Of a stretch of DNA of 64,000 nucleotides, positions 43,300-51,752 are shown one piece after another (positions within the stretch are counted from its first letter, which is position 1; each line of letters opens with the position of its first letter). Origin of the DNA: Gallionella sp. (lineage in GTDB: Bacteria; Pseudomonadota; Gammaproteobacteria; Burkholderiales; Gallionellaceae). The stretch spans positions 1 through 64,000 of the forward strand of contig JAQTLM010000005.1 in NCBI GenBank assembly GCA_028714895.1. Direction: 5' to 3'. Both the position numbers and the translations under genes were made by a program. The notes beneath the pieces are model-generated. The model did not search any database, was not told where the DNA came from, and worked only from the letters and a program-made list of their open reading frames with translations.

Positions 43300-44496
43300 T
43301 TATGGCTTCGCCGCAGGCGGTGTGGTTTTGTCTGCGCCAAGACCGCCCGCAGGGCGAGCGTCTGGCGGCGTACCCCTTGCGAGTGCTTCGGTCTTCTGTA
43401 CGCCGTTCACCGGCACCGCTTTCACCGGTGTACCCGGCCGCGCCTTCTGCAAGCCGTTGACGATGACCTGCTCGCCGCCCTTCAAGCCTTCGGTGATGAT
43501 GAAATCGCTGCCTGCCATACCGCCCGTTTTAACCGGCAGCGGCGCGGCTTTGCCGTCGGGAGTCACGACCATCACGAACTGCCCCTGCGGTCCGGCCTGC
43601 ACGGCGCGCTGTGGCACGCGAATGGCATTGTCTGCAAGCGCTTGCGGGAAGCGGAGGCGCACGAACATGCCGGGCAGCAATTCACGTTGCGGATTGGAAA
43701 ATTCGGCGCGCAAGCTGACAGCGCCGGTGGCCGGATCGACCGCCATATCCGTGAAAAATATCTTGCCGACCTGCGGATAGGCGCTGCCGTCTTCCTGCAG
43801 CATTTCCACACTGACAGATACGGCACGCCTGAGCTTGCCAGACTTGACTGCCTGTTTCAGGCGCAACGCATCCGCGCCGGGTTGGGTGAAGTTGACATAG
43901 ATCGGATCGAGTTGCTCGATGGTCGCCAGCAGCGTGGCTTCGCCCTTGCCGACCAGCGCCCCCTCGGTTACCAGTGCGCGGCCGATGCGCCCGGAAATGG
44001 CGGCGGGGACGCTGGCGTTTTCCAGGTCTTCCTCGGCGCGAATCAGCGCGGCTTCGGCCTGCTTGGCCTTGGCGGCGGCCAGGTCATATTCCTGCTGACT
44101 GACTGCCTTGATTTCCAGTAACGGCTTGTAGCGTTCGACAGTCTGGCGCGCAATCGCCAAGTCTGCCTTGGCGGCCTCGGCGGATGCGCGATAAGTGCGC
44201 GCATCGATCTGGAACAAGGATGCGCCCGCCTTGACATCGCTGCCTTCCTGAAACAGCCGTTTTTCAACCACTCCCTCGACGCGCGCGCGTACCTGCGCCG
44301 TGCGATAAGCCTGCAGGCGCCCCGGTAGATCCTGCGTGAGCGTTGCGCTGCCTGTGGCAACTGTGATTACGTCCACCTCGGGCGGCGGCATTCCCGCACC
44401 GGGGCCTGTGGCGGGTTTGTCATTTGTCTTGCCGCAACCGGCCAGCAAGGCGGCCAGAAGGAACGTATAAATTATCGGCTTTGTTAAAGTTGTCAT
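43300..44496 (-). CDS. RND efflux periplasmic adaptor (AcrA/MexA type lipoprotein)
   Basis: A 398-residue membrane-fusion protein with a lipobox (AALLAGC, Cys21), a biotinyl-lipoyl-like half motif (GRLQAYRTAQVRARVEGVVEK), a helical hairpin (YRASAEAAKADLAIARQTVERYKPL, EYDLAAAKAKQAEAALIRAE) and a beta-barrel domain (DPIYVNFTQPGADAL). The C-terminal tail after PGTPVKAVPV is longer and more Pro/Ala-rich than usual. I set the start at 44496; earlier in-frame Met codons precede the signal peptide without support. First gene of the efflux operon. Confidence 0.93.
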   Translation of the reverse strand: MTTLTKPIIYTFLLAALLAGCGKTNDKPATGPGAGMPPPEVDVITVATGSATLTQDLPGRLQAYRTAQVRARVEGVVEKRLFQEGSDVKAGASLFQIDARTYRASAEAAKADLAIARQTVERYKPLLEIKAVSQQEYDLAAAKAKQAEAALIRAEEDLENASVPAAISGRIGRALVTEGALVGKGEATLLATIEQLDPIYVNFTQPGADALRLKQAVKSGKLRRAVSVSVEMLQEDGSAYPQVGKIFFTDMAVDPATGAVSLRAEFSNPQRELLPGMFVRLRFPQALADNAIRVPQRAVQAGPQGQFVMVVTPDGKAAPLPVKTGGMAGSDFIITEGLKGGEQVIVNGLQKARPGTPVKAVPVNGVQKTEALARGTPPDARPAGGLGADKTTPPAAKP

Positions 44497-44702
44497 GTTG
44501 AGAATCTCTATAAATTTCTGCAGGTGCAGTTCATGAATTGCACCTGCGCCCATTCCGCCACAAATTGCCTGGTGATTTCCGCCGTGCCTCGGACTGCTTT
44601 TTGGCAGATCCGTAACTGTTGTGATACACCACTGCGACTTTAAAATTATGACGGCCTCGGGAATTGTGAAAAAGCAAGGCTACAGACTGTGAAATGAGCG
44701 TA

Positions 44703-44718
44703 TCAAACGTTTGTTTGA
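44703..44718. promoter_or_regulatory. Candidate TetR-family operator of the efflux operon
   Basis: TCAAAC (44703-44708) and GTTTGA (44713-44718) form an inverted repeat with a 4-base spacer, located about 210 bp ahead of the adaptor gene. Its centre also reads CAAACGTTTG, a perfect 10-base palindrome. It sits in the 252 bp space between rsmI and the efflux operon, and TetR proteins bind palindromes of this size. Binding by the operon's own TetR protein is inferred. Confidence 0.5.
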
Positions 44719-44748
44719 ATGTAAAGCGACGGCTTGTTGATGCCCCGG

Positions 44749-45612
44749 TCATTCAGGCTTTTTAATTTGCAGCGCCAGTTGATACAGCTCGTTGCGACCG
44801 GCCCCGCTGATCTGGGTGGCGAGCTGCACCGCCTGCTTGAGCGGTAACTCCCCGAGCAGCACTTCAAGAATGCGCCTCGCTTCGGCGGGCAAGCCCGGTT
44901 GCGGCACCGCGCCGGAAACCAGCACGACGAACTCGCCGCGCTGCTGGTTGCTGTCTGACATCAGCCATGCCTCGGTATCGCGCAACGGGCAGGCATGTAT
45001 CGTCTCGAACAGCTTGGTGATTTCGCGCGCCAGCACGATTTGCCGCTCTCCGCCCAACACCGCGCATAAATCGGCGATGCATTCGACGATGCGGTGCGGG
45101 GCTTCGTAAAATACCAAGGTATAGGGATGGCCGCTCAACGCCTGCATGACGCTGCGCCGTGCGGCCGATTTGTTGGGCAAGAAGCCGTAGAACAGGAAAT
45201 GCGGCTCCGCCAAGCCCGCCGCCGACAAGGCCGCTATCGCCGCGTTTGCGCCGGGGATCGGGATAACGCGCAGCCCCGCCGCCTGCACCGCCTGCACCAG
45301 CAGCGCCCCCGGGTCGCTGACGGCGGGGGTGCCCGCATCGCTGACGAAGGCTACGCTTTGTCCGGCTTTGAGCAGCGCGACGATTTTTTCCGCTGCAGCG
45401 CGTTCGTTGTGCTGGTGTACCGCTATCAGCCGGTTCGCGCCGATGCCGTGATGCGTCAGCAAATGCGCGGTATTGCGCGTGTCCTCCGCCGCGACCACGT
45501 CCGCCGCCGCCAGCACATCCAGCGCGCGCAGGGTAATGTCACGCAGATTACCAATCGGCGTGGCAACTACATATAATGCGGGTTCCAATTTTTGCGGATG
45601 TTCGTTATGCAA
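44749..45612 (-). CDS. rsmI: 16S rRNA (cytidine1402-2'-O)-methyltransferase
   Basis: A 287-residue tetrapyrrole-methylase-fold enzyme: LYVVATPIGNLRDITLRAL, VAAEDTRNTAHLL, VAFVSDAGTPAVSDPG and ETIHACPL match RsmI, which methylates the ribose of C1402 in 16S rRNA. It reads from TTG at 45612, because the first ATG-type Met would lie well inside the conserved domain. Its first 15 bases overlap the start of lpoA on the other strand, an unusually tight head-to-head arrangement. Confidence 0.95.
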   Translation of the reverse strand: MHNEHPQKLEPALYVVATPIGNLRDITLRALDVLAAADVVAAEDTRNTAHLLTHHGIGANRLIAVHQHNERAAAEKIVALLKAGQSVAFVSDAGTPAVSDPGALLVQAVQAAGLRVIPIPGANAAIAALSAAGLAEPHFLFYGFLPNKSAARRSVMQALSGHPYTLVFYEAPHRIVECIADLCAVLGGERQIVLAREITKLFETIHACPLRDTEAWLMSDSNQQRGEFVVLVSGAVPQPGLPAEARRILEVLLGELPLKQAVQLATQISGAGRNELYQLALQIKKPE

Positions 45613-46731
45613 CGTGGGTTCCTCTGGTTGTCGGCGCTGCTCGCACTATACGTGAGCGGTTTTGCTTGCGCCATCGATGGGTTGCGGCCTGGCGAACCGC
45701 TTGCGCCCGGCGATGATAAGCCTGTGCCGCATATCGCGCTGCTGTTGCCGTTGAAATCGGCAGTTTTTGGCACCGCCGCCGAAGCGGTGCGGCAGGGTTT
45801 TCAGGCGGCTGCCGAGCTGGAAATGCGATTGCCGGGCGGATTGCCGGTGCGCGTGTATAGCTGCTTCGATGAGAGCAAGGACATTGCCGCGCTGTATCGC
45901 CAGGCCATCGCCGGCGGCGCGCGCGCCGTGGTGGGGCCGCTGACGCGCAGCGGCGCAGGCGCGCTGGCGGCGGTGCAGGGCATTACCGTGCCGACCCTGG
46001 CATTAAACGTAGTGGAAGGCCCGCCTGTCGGGCAGATGTATTTCTTCGGCATGGCGGTGGAAGCGGAGGCACGGCAAGCCGCGCAACTGGCCAGGCAGCA
46101 GGGTTTGCATCAGGCCATCGTTATTACCACCCGCGCACAACTGGCCCAGCGGTTGCAATTCGCCTTTGAAGAAGAATGGCATCGCTCGGGCGGCGCGATA
46201 CTGGACGAGATTGAATTCGACGGCGATCCGGCAGTCTTCGCGGATATCGCCGACATGCCGCATACGGCGGTGTTCCTCGCCACCGATGCCGAAAAGGCGC
46301 GCCTGATTCGCCCTTATCTACCGAATAAATTACCGATCTATGCCACCTCGCAAATCTTTACCGGCAACAGCAACACCCTGACCAATTACGATCTGAACGG
46401 CATCCGCTTCGTGGATATGCCGTGGTTGCTGCAAGCCGACCATCCGGCGGTGATGATTTATCCGCGCTCTATCCCGCCGCTTTCCGCCGACCATGAGCGG
46501 CTGTACGCGCTGGGCATAGACGCGTTCCGCCTGATTCAATTGTTGCGGGCCGGAAAAATTGACGATGCGTTGCCGCTGGACGGGGTGAGCGGGCATATAG
46601 AACTCAATGGCCATATTTTTCAGCGCATGGCGGTTCCGGCAATGTTTGCGCAGGGGCAGGCGCAGCTTCGCAACGCGCAGGCCGCTTCCGCGCCACAGGT
46701 GTTTCCCGTTCAGCCCGCCGTGAAACCATGA
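45598..46731 (+). CDS. lpoA: LpoA/LppC-family penicillin-binding-protein activator
   Basis: A 377-residue exported protein of the LppC/LpoA family with a periplasmic-binding-protein fold: HIALLLPLKSAVFGTAAEAVRQGFQAA, ARAVVGPLTRSGAGALA and VFLATDAEKARLIRPYLP. LpoA stimulates the peptidoglycan synthase PBP1a from the outer membrane. The N-terminus (FLWLSALLALYVSGFACA) looks like a signal with a Cys, but the lipobox is weak. E. coli LpoA has an extra N-terminal TPR domain that is absent here. ATG at 45598 or 45607 could be the start. Position beside rsmI and yraN confirms the assignment. Confidence 0.88.
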   Translation: MFVMQRGFLWLSALLALYVSGFACAIDGLRPGEPLAPGDDKPVPHIALLLPLKSAVFGTAAEAVRQGFQAAAELEMRLPGGLPVRVYSCFDESKDIAALYRQAIAGGARAVVGPLTRSGAGALAAVQGITVPTLALNVVEGPPVGQMYFFGMAVEAEARQAAQLARQQGLHQAIVITTRAQLAQRLQFAFEEEWHRSGGAILDEIEFDGDPAVFADIADMPHTAVFLATDAEKARLIRPYLPNKLPIYATSQIFTGNSNTLTNYDLNGIRFVDMPWLLQADHPAVMIYPRSIPPLSADHERLYALGIDAFRLIQLLRAGKIDDALPLDGVSGHIELNGHIFQRMAVPAMFAQGQAQLRNAQAASAPQVFPVQPAVKP

Positions 46732-47060
46732 GCAACGGTGTGCAGGCCGAACAACAGGCGGCGCAATACTTGCGGCAGCAGGGTTTGAAGCCGGTTGCGC
46801 AAAACTATCGCAGCCGCTTTGGCGAGATCGATTTGATCATGCAGGACGGCGCGACACTGGTATTCGTCGAGGTGCGCCTGCGGCGCAGCGCCAATTTCGG
46901 CGGTGCGGCGGCCAGCATCGACGCGCACAAACAGCAACGCATCATCCGCACCGCGCAACAATATCTCGCCGGCCTCGCGCATATCCCGCCGTGCCGTTTC
47001 GATGCCGTGCTGATGGATGCTAACGGCGTGCAGTGGCTCAGGAATGCGTTCGAGACCTGA
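46728..47060 (+). CDS. yraN: YraN family endonuclease-like protein (UPF0102)
   Basis: A 110-residue protein with the YraN nuclease-fold motifs AEQQAAQYLRQQGLKPVAQNYRS, GEIDLIMQDGATLVFVEVRLR and the helix HKQQRIIRTAQQYL. The D...ExR/K pattern resembles resolvase-type nucleases, but activity is not established for the family. It overlaps the lpoA stop by 4 bp. Immediately after its stop a terminal-inverted-repeat element begins. Confidence 0.93.
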   Translation: MSNGVQAEQQAAQYLRQQGLKPVAQNYRSRFGEIDLIMQDGATLVFVEVRLRRSANFGGAAASIDAHKQQRIIRTAQQYLAGLAHIPPCRFDAVLMDANGVQWLRNAFET

Positions 47061-47199
47061 AGACCTTTGTACAACTACTGTGCTCAGTGATGCATCGTCG
47101 GAAAACGGTTCAAAATCCTCGTGTATAAATACATACACTGCGGTTTTTCACCGCCTTCCTCCTCGCCTGACCATCGCTCGCCACGTTGTACAAAGGTCT
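47061..47199. mobile_element. MITE-like element with 15-bp terminal inverted repeats
   Basis: A 139 bp unit bounded by perfect inverted repeats AGACCTTTGTACAAC (47061-47075) and GTTGTACAAAGGTCT (47185-47199). The interior has no gene and includes a small hairpin (GCGGTTTTTCACCGC). No clear target duplication is seen. Size and ends suggest a non-autonomous element mobilised by a transposase elsewhere; ends of this kind resemble those of IS5-like elements, but that link is only suspected. It sits between yraN and the SIS gene. Confidence 0.7.
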
Positions 47200-47216
47200 T
47201 TGGCATGAATTTGTGA

Positions 47217-47852
<636 letters not shown>

Positions 47853-47854
47853 CG

Positions 47855-48421
47855 ATGCGTATTGTTTCCCTGTTGTTGCTCGTGCTCGCGTCCGGATTGC
47901 TGCAAGGTTGTTTTCCTGTGGTTGCCGTCGGCGTGGGAGCCGGTGTCATGATGGCGCAGGATCGCCGCACCAGCGGCGCTTACATCGACGATGAGGCGAT
48001 TGAAAACAAGGCCGTAGGCATTGTCGACAAACAATACAAAAACACCGTGCATGTGAATGTCACCAGCTTTAATCGCAACGTGTTGATCAGCGGCGAAGTG
48101 CCCAGCGAGACAGTGAAAACAGCAATCGGCAAACTTGTTTTCGGCGTTGAGAACGTGCGCAACGTGAGCAATGAACTGGCCATTTCCGGCTCCAGTTCGT
48201 TGACCTCGCGCAGCAGCGACAGTCTGATTACCTCGGACGTGAAGCTGCGCTTTATGGGCGACAAACGCTTCAATGCCAACCACGTCAAAGTGGTTACGGA
48301 GAACAGCACGGTGTTTTTGATGGGTATCGTCAAACGCGCCGAAGCCGATGCCGCTACCGAAGTCGCCAGCACCACCGGCGGCGTGCAGCATGTGGTCAAG
48401 CTGTTTGAATATCTCGATTAA
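47855..48421 (+). CDS. dolP: BON-domain outer-membrane lipoprotein (DolP/YraP-like)
   Basis: A 188-residue lipoprotein (lipobox SGLLQGC, Cys19) with two BON domains: [28 protein letters not shown] and [32 protein letters not shown]. DolP helps outer-membrane integrity in E. coli, and the synteny is conserved. TAGGAG suits the ATG at 47855 (7-base spacing) better than the one at 47849. It is separated by only a few bases from the SIS gene and from rfaE2, so one operon is likely. Confidence 0.9.
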   Translation: MRIVSLLLLVLASGLLQGCFPVVAVGVGAGVMMAQDRRTSGAYIDDEAIENKAVGIVDKQYKNTVHVNVTSFNRNVLISGEVPSETVKTAIGKLVFGVENVRNVSNELAISGSSSLTSRSSDSLITSDVKLRFMGDKRFNANHVKVVTENSTVFLMGIVKRAEADAATEVASTTGGVQHVVKLFEYLD

Positions 48422-48426
48422 CGGGT

Positions 48427-48912
48427 ATGTATCCCGCGCCCGCCTTCGAACACAAGTTGTGCCAGCCCGAGCGCTTCGCCGAGCGGGCCGCCCTGCTGCC
48501 GCGCCCGCTGGTCTTCACCAACGGCTGCTTCGACGTGCTGCACCGCGGCCATGTGACCTACCTCGCGCAAGCGCGCGCGCTGGGCGCGGCGCTGGTGGTC
48601 GGCGTGAACAGCGACGCCTCGGTGAAACGCCTGGGCAAGGACGGCGACCGGCCGGTCAACCCGTTGCATGAGCGCATGGCGGTGCTTGCCGCGCTGGAAT
48701 CGGTCAGCCTGGTGGTGGAGTTCGATGAAGACACGCCGCTGAACCTGATCCTTGCCTGCCGCCCCGGCGTGCTGGTGAAGGGCGGCGACTGGCGGATCGA
48801 AGACATCGTCGGCGCGCGTGAAGTGCAAGGCTGGGGTGGCAAGGTGCATAGCATCCCGTTCCTGCATGAACGTTCCACCACCGCGCTGTTGAACAAGATC
48901 CGCTCGCTATGA
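48427..48912 (+). CDS. rfaE2: D-glycero-beta-D-manno-heptose 1-phosphate adenylyltransferase
   Basis: A 161-residue nucleotidyltransferase: [24 protein letters not shown] carries the HxGH signature, followed by [20 protein letters not shown] and the C-terminal [13 protein letters not shown]. It matches the adenylyltransferase half of HldE, encoded as a separate gene in many Betaproteobacteria. It makes ADP-heptose for the LPS inner core. The kinase half (rfaE1) is not in the window. Confidence 0.95.
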   Translation: MYPAPAFEHKLCQPERFAERAALLPRPLVFTNGCFDVLHRGHVTYLAQARALGAALVVGVNSDASVKRLGKDGDRPVNPLHERMAVLAALESVSLVVEFDEDTPLNLILACRPGVLVKGGDWRIEDIVGAREVQGWGGKVHSIPFLHERSTTALLNKIRSL

Positions 48913-48926
48913 ACGCGAGTAACGTG

Positions 48927-48971
48927 GGGTGCATTCCATGCACCAATAGCAACGGTGCATGGAATGCACCC
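48927..48971. repeat. Perfect inverted repeat with TGCATTCCATGCA arms
   Basis: GGGTGCATTCCATGCACC (48927-48944) and GGTGCATGGAATGCACCC (48954-48971) are exact 18-base inverted copies with a 9-base spacer. Each arm is itself nearly palindromic (TGCAT-TCC-ATGCA), so alternative folds exist. It belongs to the class of short dispersed repeats seen at several places in this window and lies between rfaE2 and ubiE. Confidence 0.8.
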
Positions 48972-49023
48972 TGCAAAATCATTATTGTTTGTGGCGCAAA
49001 TTTAGAATCACAGGAGCATAAAA

Positions 49024-49755
49024 ATGGCTGATACCCACTTTGGTTTTGAAACCGTCGCTGAGGAAGAAAAAGCCAAGCGCGTCGCGGGCGTGTTCACCTC
49101 GGTCGCCAGCAAATACGACATCATGAACGACCTGATGTCGGTCGGGCTGCACCGTATCTGGAAACGCTTCGCGGTCGGCGTCAGCGGCGTGCGTGAGGGG
49201 CAGCGCGTGCTGGACGTGGCGGGCGGCTCGGCGGATCTGTCGCGGTTGTTTCTCAAGAAGGTCGGCCGCAGCGGACAGGTGGTACTCACCGATATCAACA
49301 ACGCCATGCTGCGCGTCGGCCGCGACCGCCTGCTCGACGAAGGCATCGCCACGCCGGTCGCGCAATGCGACGCCGAACACCTGCCGTTCCCCGACAATTA
49401 CTTCGACTGCGTCAGCATCGCTTTCGGCCTGCGCAACGTCACGCACAAGGAGGCCGCGCTGCGCGAGATGCACCGCGTGCTCAGGCCGGGCGGGCGCGTC
49501 ATCGTGCTGGAATTCTCCAAGATCGCCAAGCCGCTGGAACCGTTCTACGACGCCTACTCGTTCAAGTTGCTGCCCAAGATCGGCGAGCTCGTCGCCAACG
49601 ACGCCGACAGCTACCGCTACCTCGCCGAATCCATCCGCATGCATCCGGGGCAGGAAGAGCTGAAGAAGATGATGGAAGACGCCGGCCTGGAGCGCGTCGA
49701 GTACTTCAACCTGACGGGCGGGGTGGTGGCGGTGCATCGCGGGTATAAACTGTAG
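49024..49755 (+). CDS. ubiE: Ubiquinone/menaquinone C-methyltransferase UbiE
   Basis: A 243-residue SAM-dependent methyltransferase: [34 protein letters not shown] near the start, [42 protein letters not shown], and the C-terminal [15 protein letters not shown] are all UbiE signatures. It methylates the quinone ring at carbon 5 or its demethylmenaquinone equivalent. In related genomes ubiJ and ubiB usually follow; here a DUF2971 gene and a toxin-antitoxin pair follow, so the usual operon is broken or rearranged. Confidence 0.97.
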   Translation: MADTHFGFETVAEEEKAKRVAGVFTSVASKYDIMNDLMSVGLHRIWKRFAVGVSGVREGQRVLDVAGGSADLSRLFLKKVGRSGQVVLTDINNAMLRVGRDRLLDEGIATPVAQCDAEHLPFPDNYFDCVSIAFGLRNVTHKEAALREMHRVLRPGGRVIVLEFSKIAKPLEPFYDAYSFKLLPKIGELVANDADSYRYLAESIRMHPGQEELKKMMEDAGLERVEYFNLTGGVVAVHRGYKL

Positions 49756-49764
49756 CTTCACCAC

Positions 49765-50427
49765 ATGCGCGTTTACTACCTTACAGGTGCTCAGTTTGCC
49801 TTAAGTAACCTTGCCTTGCGACGAATCAAAATTGCAAGGTTCTCAGATCTCAATGATCCATTTGAGCTGCTGGGTGTCGATATTGGCAATAGAGAGCACC
49901 GCACAGCATTTCGCGAAACAAAAGACCAGCTTAATGAAAGTAAGGGGCTTATCTGTTTTAGTAGGTCATGGGGCAGCACCCTCATGTGGGGCCACTATGC
50001 AGAAAAACATACTGGCATATGTTTGGGGTTCGATGTTCAAAATAAATTTCTGGAGCCTGTAATTTATTCGAAGGGATTGCTCAAAATCAGCATAGACCAA
50101 AATACTGGAGAACCTAAGCTGACGGAACAGTTTATGAAGAGGCTCCTTCTAACAAAATTCTACGACTGGAAATACGAAAATGAAATGCGCCTCTTTGTTG
50201 ATCTTGATCATAAAACTGTAGAATCAGGAAAGTATTTCTATCCGTTTTCTGACAATTTAGAGCTTAGAGAAGTTATTCTTGGGCCTCGCTGTGAGTTACC
50301 AATCGAAGGGGTTAGAAACATTGTTGCCGACCTCGAACAGCCGGTGACCGTTATTAAATCGAGAATTGCATTTACTCGTTTTGAAGTGATTGAAAACAGA
50401 AGTGCATCCGTGCTTAATTCGCACTGA
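49765..50427 (+). CDS. DUF2971 family protein, likely acquired
   Basis: A 220-residue protein of the DUF2971 family: MRVYYLTGAQFALSNLALRR, the 'FSDLNDPFELLG' motif, LICFSRSWGSTLMWGHYAEKHTGICLGFD (the conserved 'mWshYa..h.Gi.igF') and the C-terminal REVILGPRCELP. Role unknown; members are often linked to defence or phage islands. The gene is markedly A+T-richer than its neighbours, consistent with transfer. It begins 9 bp after the ubiE stop. Confidence 0.85.
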   Translation: MRVYYLTGAQFALSNLALRRIKIARFSDLNDPFELLGVDIGNREHRTAFRETKDQLNESKGLICFSRSWGSTLMWGHYAEKHTGICLGFDVQNKFLEPVIYSKGLLKISIDQNTGEPKLTEQFMKRLLLTKFYDWKYENEMRLFVDLDHKTVESGKYFYPFSDNLELREVILGPRCELPIEGVRNIVADLEQPVTVIKSRIAFTRFEVIENRSASVLNSH

Positions 50428-50439
50428 CAAACGTAGCTC

Positions 50440-50507
50440 GTAGAATAGGTTGAGCAACGCGATACCCATCGTTCTCTTGATGGGCATCCTTCGTCAACCC
50501 ATCCTAC
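50440..50507. repeat. Imperfect inverted repeat with AACCCATCCTAC arm
   Basis: The left arm from 50440 (GTAGAATAGGTTGAGCAACG, then CGATACCCATC to 50470) pairs imperfectly with the right arm 50479-50507 (GATGGGCATCCTTCGTCAAC, then CCATCCTAC). Such units are among the commonest intergenic repeats in Proteobacteria. It sits between the DUF2971 gene and the antitoxin gene and can fold into a long hairpin. Confidence 0.65.
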
Positions 50508-50582
50508 CGCTCACACCCATCTTGCATCTCCCGTCTATATCGGCGATGATGTGCATCACATTTGTAATGCACGAGGTGATTC

Positions 50583-50858
50583 ATGAAAACTGCAACCATG
50601 CCTGCACTGCGCGTACAGCCCGAACTCAGGCAAGCCGCCGAGGAGATTTTGCGTCCGGGCGAGACGCTTTCCGCGTTCGTCGAGGATTCGTTGCGCCGCA
50701 ATGTGGAGTTTCGCCGGGTGCAGCAGGAATTCATCGCGCGCGGATTGGCCTCACGTGATGCGGCTAAAGAGAGCGGGGAATATGTCTCGGCCAAAAAGGT
50801 GCTGAGTAAACTCAGTGCCAAATTAAAGAAGGCAAGTAACAAACAATCCGCAAAATGA
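50583..50858 (+). CDS. Antitoxin with ribbon-helix-helix-like N-terminus
   Basis: A 91-residue protein: MPALRVQPELRQAAEEILRPGETLSAFVEDSLRRNVEFRRVQQEFIARGLASRDAAKESGEYVS resembles small CopG/YlcI-type antitoxins, with a Lys-rich C-terminal tail. Its end overlaps the start of the toxin gene by 4 bp (ATGA). GAGGTG precedes the ATG at 50583. The pair should be autoregulated from the short region upstream that also holds the repeat at 50440-50507. Confidence 0.82.
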   Translation: MKTATMPALRVQPELRQAAEEILRPGETLSAFVEDSLRRNVEFRRVQQEFIARGLASRDAAKESGEYVSAKKVLSKLSAKLKKASNKQSAK

Positions 50859-51160
50859 GTTACCGCATCCGCTTCACTCTGGAAGCCGAAGATGATTTGT
50901 TGCGCTTGTTTGATTTTTTGCTGGAGCAGGACATCGCCGTAGCTGCACGCGCTGAAACCGCCATTTACAAAGCCATCGAGCTTCTCGAGGTTTTCCCCTT
51001 CTCCTGCCGCAAAGCGGATGACGAGGGGCACAACTCTTTTCTGCGGGAGTTGCTGATCCCTTTCGGTTCGGCAGGCTATGTCGTTCTGTTCGAGATCGAA
51101 AGCAAGGAAACTGTGACGATTATTGCAGTGCGCCATCAACGTGAAGACGATTATCATTAG
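50855..51160 (+). CDS. RelE/ParE-family toxin
   Basis: A 101-residue ParE-like toxin: [73 protein letters not shown] and the last strand [14 protein letters not shown]. The pattern 'f...A..DL..i..' with a final 'R.Hqr' strand is typical of ParE, which poisons gyrase in characterised members. It forms a module with the preceding antitoxin. It differs in sequence from the first toxin of the window (37-360). Confidence 0.88.
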   Translation: MSYRIRFTLEAEDDLLRLFDFLLEQDIAVAARAETAIYKAIELLEVFPFSCRKADDEGHNSFLRELLIPFGSAGYVVLFEIESKETVTIIAVRHQREDDYH

Positions 51161-51188
51161 CACTATTCATTCAAATACAGGGGTCACC

Positions 51189-51530
51189 ATGAGCGCTTTA
51201 CCCAAATGTCCCAAATGCAGTTCCGAATTCACCTACGAAGACGGAAGCAACTATGTCTGCCCCGAGTGCGCGCATGAGTGGCCGAAAGACGCGCCCAGCG
51301 AGAGCGGGGAACAGCGGCGCGTGTACAAGGATGCGTTCGGCAACGTGCTGGCCGACGGCGACTCGGTCACGGTGATCAAGGACTTGAAGGTTAAGGGCTC
51401 GTCTTCGGTCGTCAAGGTGGGAACCAAGGTGAAGAACATCCGTCTGATCGAGGGCGATCATGACATCGACTGCAAGATCGATGGCATCGGCGCGATGCAA
51501 TTGAAAACCGAGTTCGTGAAGAAAGCTTGA
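51189..51530 (+). CDS. yjdM: YjdM (PhnA-like) zinc-ribbon protein
   Basis: A 113-residue protein with an N-terminal zinc ribbon ([21 protein letters not shown]) and the PhnA C-terminal domain ([50 protein letters not shown]). Though named for phosphonate use, the family's function is not settled. The start is the ATG at 51189, where homology begins. It forms a compact run with the Cys-rich small protein and the RluA-family gene. Confidence 0.92.
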   Translation: MSALPKCPKCSSEFTYEDGSNYVCPECAHEWPKDAPSESGEQRRVYKDAFGNVLADGDSVTVIKDLKVKGSSSVVKVGTKVKNIRLIEGDHDIDCKIDGIGAMQLKTEFVKKA

Positions 51531-51542
51531 TGGGATTCTGAT

Positions 51543-51752
51543 ATGGGTGGCTGGGGTTGTCCGCACGAGGTTGACGGCAAATGCCAGAAAGTGAATAACT
51601 TGCCCTGCGATCCGGCGATGAAAGGCTGCGTGCTGTTCGGCCGTTTCGTCTGGGGTGACCAGAGCAAGAACCGTCCCGCCGGGGGATGGGGCGGCAGCGA
51701 GCTGCCACCTGAAGAAGACATTAACCCTCAAGAGCCATCAAAGAAAGAGTGA
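51543..51752 (+). CDS. Small cysteine-rich protein
   Basis: A 69-residue protein with four Cys in the pattern WGCPHEVDGKCQKVNNLPCD, then MKGCVLF (Cys6, Cys14, Cys22, Cys29), plus His8, followed by an acidic Pro-rich tail. No signal peptide. The spacing suggests a metal site, zinc or Fe-S, but no named domain is recognised. It starts 12 bp after yjdM and its stop overlaps the first bases of the next gene, so it is translated with its neighbours and is very likely a real gene. Confidence 0.8.
   Translation: MGGWGCPHEVDGKCQKVNNLPCDPAMKGCVLFGRFVWGDQSKNRPAGGWGGSELPPEEDINPQEPSKKE

Noticed and set aside
47100..47120. Sequence resembling a tRNA T-loop (GGTTCAAAATCC)
   Set aside because: No acceptor, D or anticodon stem around it; it lies within the inverted-repeat element.
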